Below are positions 6,198-7,145 of a DNA stretch of 7,145 bases, in pieces. Each line of letters starts with the position of its first letter. The first letter of the stretch is position 1. The DNA comes from Eubacteriales Family XIII. Incertae Sedis bacterium (GTDB lineage: Bacteria > Bacillota > Clostridia > Peptostreptococcales > Anaerovoracaceae): NCBI GenBank assembly GCA_031278255.1, contig JAITKU010000099.1, positions 1 to 7,145 on the forward strand. The letters are read 5' to 3'. Position numbers and translations under genes: made by a program. The notes under the pieces are model-generated. The model saw only the letters and a list, made by a program, of their open reading frames with translations, was not told the origin of the DNA and did no database searches.

Positions 6198-6225
6198 GGG
6201 CGGCGGGCCTTAGGCCCGCCGCCCG
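6197..6225. repeat. GC-rich 13-bp perfect hairpin between thiolase and paaK
   Basis: Bases 6197-6209 pair perfectly with 6213-6225 around a three-base TTA loop. The hairpin sits 31 bases after the thiolase stop, reading the minus strand, in a gap of about 100 bases before paaK. Such a stable stem would stall RNA polymerase or protect the 3' end of the thiolase message. No T-tract follows on the minus strand, so it is not a canonical Rho-independent terminator. Its left arm contains a 12-mer identical to one in the hairpin array at the start of the window, suggesting a dispersed palindromic repeat. Confidence 0.7.
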
Positions 6226-6256
6226 TCGCTCGTCGCGCATTGTCCGTCCGCGCCGA

Positions 6257-7145
6257 TTACCGTTCCACAACCAACGCCGTACCCTGCCCGCCGCCGATAC
6301 AGAGCGTGGCAAGACCGTATTTGGAACCTCTCTTCTGCATTTCGTAGAGCAGCGTGATCAGTATGCGCGCTCCGGAAGCGCCGATCGGATGCCCGAGCGC
6401 GATGGCGCCGCCGTTCACGTTGAGTTTTTCGGGATCGAAGCCGAGTTCCTTGCCGACGGCGACGCACTGCGCCGCAAACGCCTCGTTCGCCTCGATCAGG
6501 TCCAGATCCTTGACCGCTATGCCGGCCTTCTTCAGGGCTTTCCGCGTGGCCTCGATCGGCCCGATGCCCATGATGGCCGGATCGACACCCACCGATCCGT
6601 AACCGATGATCTTCGCGAGCGGCGTAAGACCGAGTTCCGCAGCTTTCTCCGCGGACATGACCACGAGGGCGGCCGCGCTGTCGTTGATGCCGGAGGCGTT
6701 GGCGGCCGTAACGACGCCGCCGTCGGGCTTAAAGGCCGGCTTCAGCTTGCCGACGCTCTCCACCGTGACACCCTCCTTGGGGTACTCATCCGTATCGAAA
6801 ATCTTGGGATCGCCCCTCTTCTGCGGAATCTCCACGGGGACGATCTCGTCCTTGAAGCGTCCGGATCGGACGGCGGCCACCGCTTTCCGCTGCGATTCGA
6901 CGGAAAAAGCGTCCAATTCCTCCCGCGTGAGGCCCCATTTTTCGGCCACGTTCTCAGCCGTAATGCCCATATGATATTTGTGGAAAGCGTCCGTAAGGCC
7001 GTCGTTCACCATGATATCCACAAGCTTCGTGTCACCCATCCGCGCGCCCCAGCGCGCGGCGGAAGCGACGTATCCGGACGCGCTCATATTCTCCGTGCCG
7101 CCCGCCACGATAATCTCGGCGTCGCCGGCCTTGATGATCTGCGCC
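6257..7145 (-). CDS. Acetyl-CoA C-acetyltransferase (thiolase), 5'-partial
   Basis: The C-terminal 295 residues of a thiolase of about 390 residues; roughly the first 95-100, with the nucleophilic cysteine, lie beyond the right edge. Thiolases of this type condense two acetyl-CoA to acetoacetyl-CoA, the first step of butyrate/butanol and ketone formation in clostridia, or run in reverse in beta-oxidation. Visible signatures are VAGGTENMS (codons near 7084-7108), NASGINDSAAA, EANEAFAAQ, then NGGAIALGHPIGASG with the catalytic histidine at 6389-6391 and LCIGGGQGTA with the second catalytic cysteine at 6299-6301. All visible catalytic residues are intact. The sequence is closest in feel to clostridial Thl/AtoB biosynthetic thiolases, but a paralogue in aromatic or fatty acyl-CoA breakdown cannot be excluded, given the downstream paaK. 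The gap to paaK is 100 bases and holds a hairpin, so the two may or may not share a transcript. Confidence 0.95.
   Translation of the reverse strand, partial: AQIIKAGDAEIIVAGGTENMSASGYVASAARWGARMGDTKLVDIMVNDGLTDAFHKYHMGITAENVAEKWGLTREELDAFSVESQRKAVAAVRSGRFKDEIVPVEIPQKRGDPKIFDTDEYPKEGVTVESVGKLKPAFKPDGGVVTAANASGINDSAAALVVMSAEKAAELGLTPLAKIIGYGSVGVDPAIMGIGPIEATRKALKKAGIAVKDLDLIEANEAFAAQCVAVGKELGFDPEKLNVNGGAIALGHPIGASGARILITLLYEMQKRGSKYGLATLCIGGGQGTALVVER

Noticed and set aside
1..7145. Defence system, prophage or integrative element cargo
   Set aside because: No nuclease, recombinase, toxin-antitoxin, phage or conjugation genes are visible. All genes are housekeeping or metabolic families.

Overview
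The window is GC-rich, densely coded bacterial DNA. It probably comes from an anaerobic Gram-positive lineage of the Clostridia/Firmicutes type. This rests on an MGDG-synthase-like glycolipid glycosyltransferase, an ECF-transporter S component, a PaaK ligase paired with an ACT-domain protein, a clostridial-looking thiolase, strong GGAGG ribosome binding sites and use of TTG/GTG starts. This is inference from gene content; there is no rRNA or other taxonomic marker.

Layout. Positions 16-119 hold a compact run of inverted repeats (a 13-bp perfect stem, a bulged stem and an 11-bp perfect stem) that looks like a small palindromic repeat or MITE-like insertion. Directly downstream on the + strand come three co-directional genes. 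The first is a Rossmann-like/DUF2520 protein that lacks its N-terminal NAD(P)-binding half. It is followed by panB (ketopantoate hydroxymethyltransferase) and panC (pantoate-beta-alanine ligase). Together panB and panC supply two steps of pantothenate (vitamin B5, hence CoA) synthesis. The DUF2520 protein sits where a ketopantoate reductase would be expected, and panD is not seen.

panC converges, with a 15-bp gap, on a block of five genes on the - strand. Read in transcription order from the right edge these are: an acetyl-CoA acetyltransferase-type thiolase (its 5' end lies outside the window), an intergenic gap with a 13-bp GC-rich hairpin, a phenylacetate-CoA ligase (PaaK family), a tandem-ACT-domain protein, an ECF S component with an apparent central insertion, and an MGDG-synthase/UgtP-like glycosyltransferase. 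The last four are spaced by 3-13 bases and are probably one operon. The thiolase and PaaK pair suggests acyl-CoA metabolism, perhaps of aromatic acids, with the ACT protein as a likely amino-acid sensor.

Most of the content is recognisable metabolism. The points worth a second look are the hairpin array that truncates the DUF2520 gene and seems to supply it with a new translation start, a 12-mer shared between the two intergenic hairpins, and the enlarged S component.
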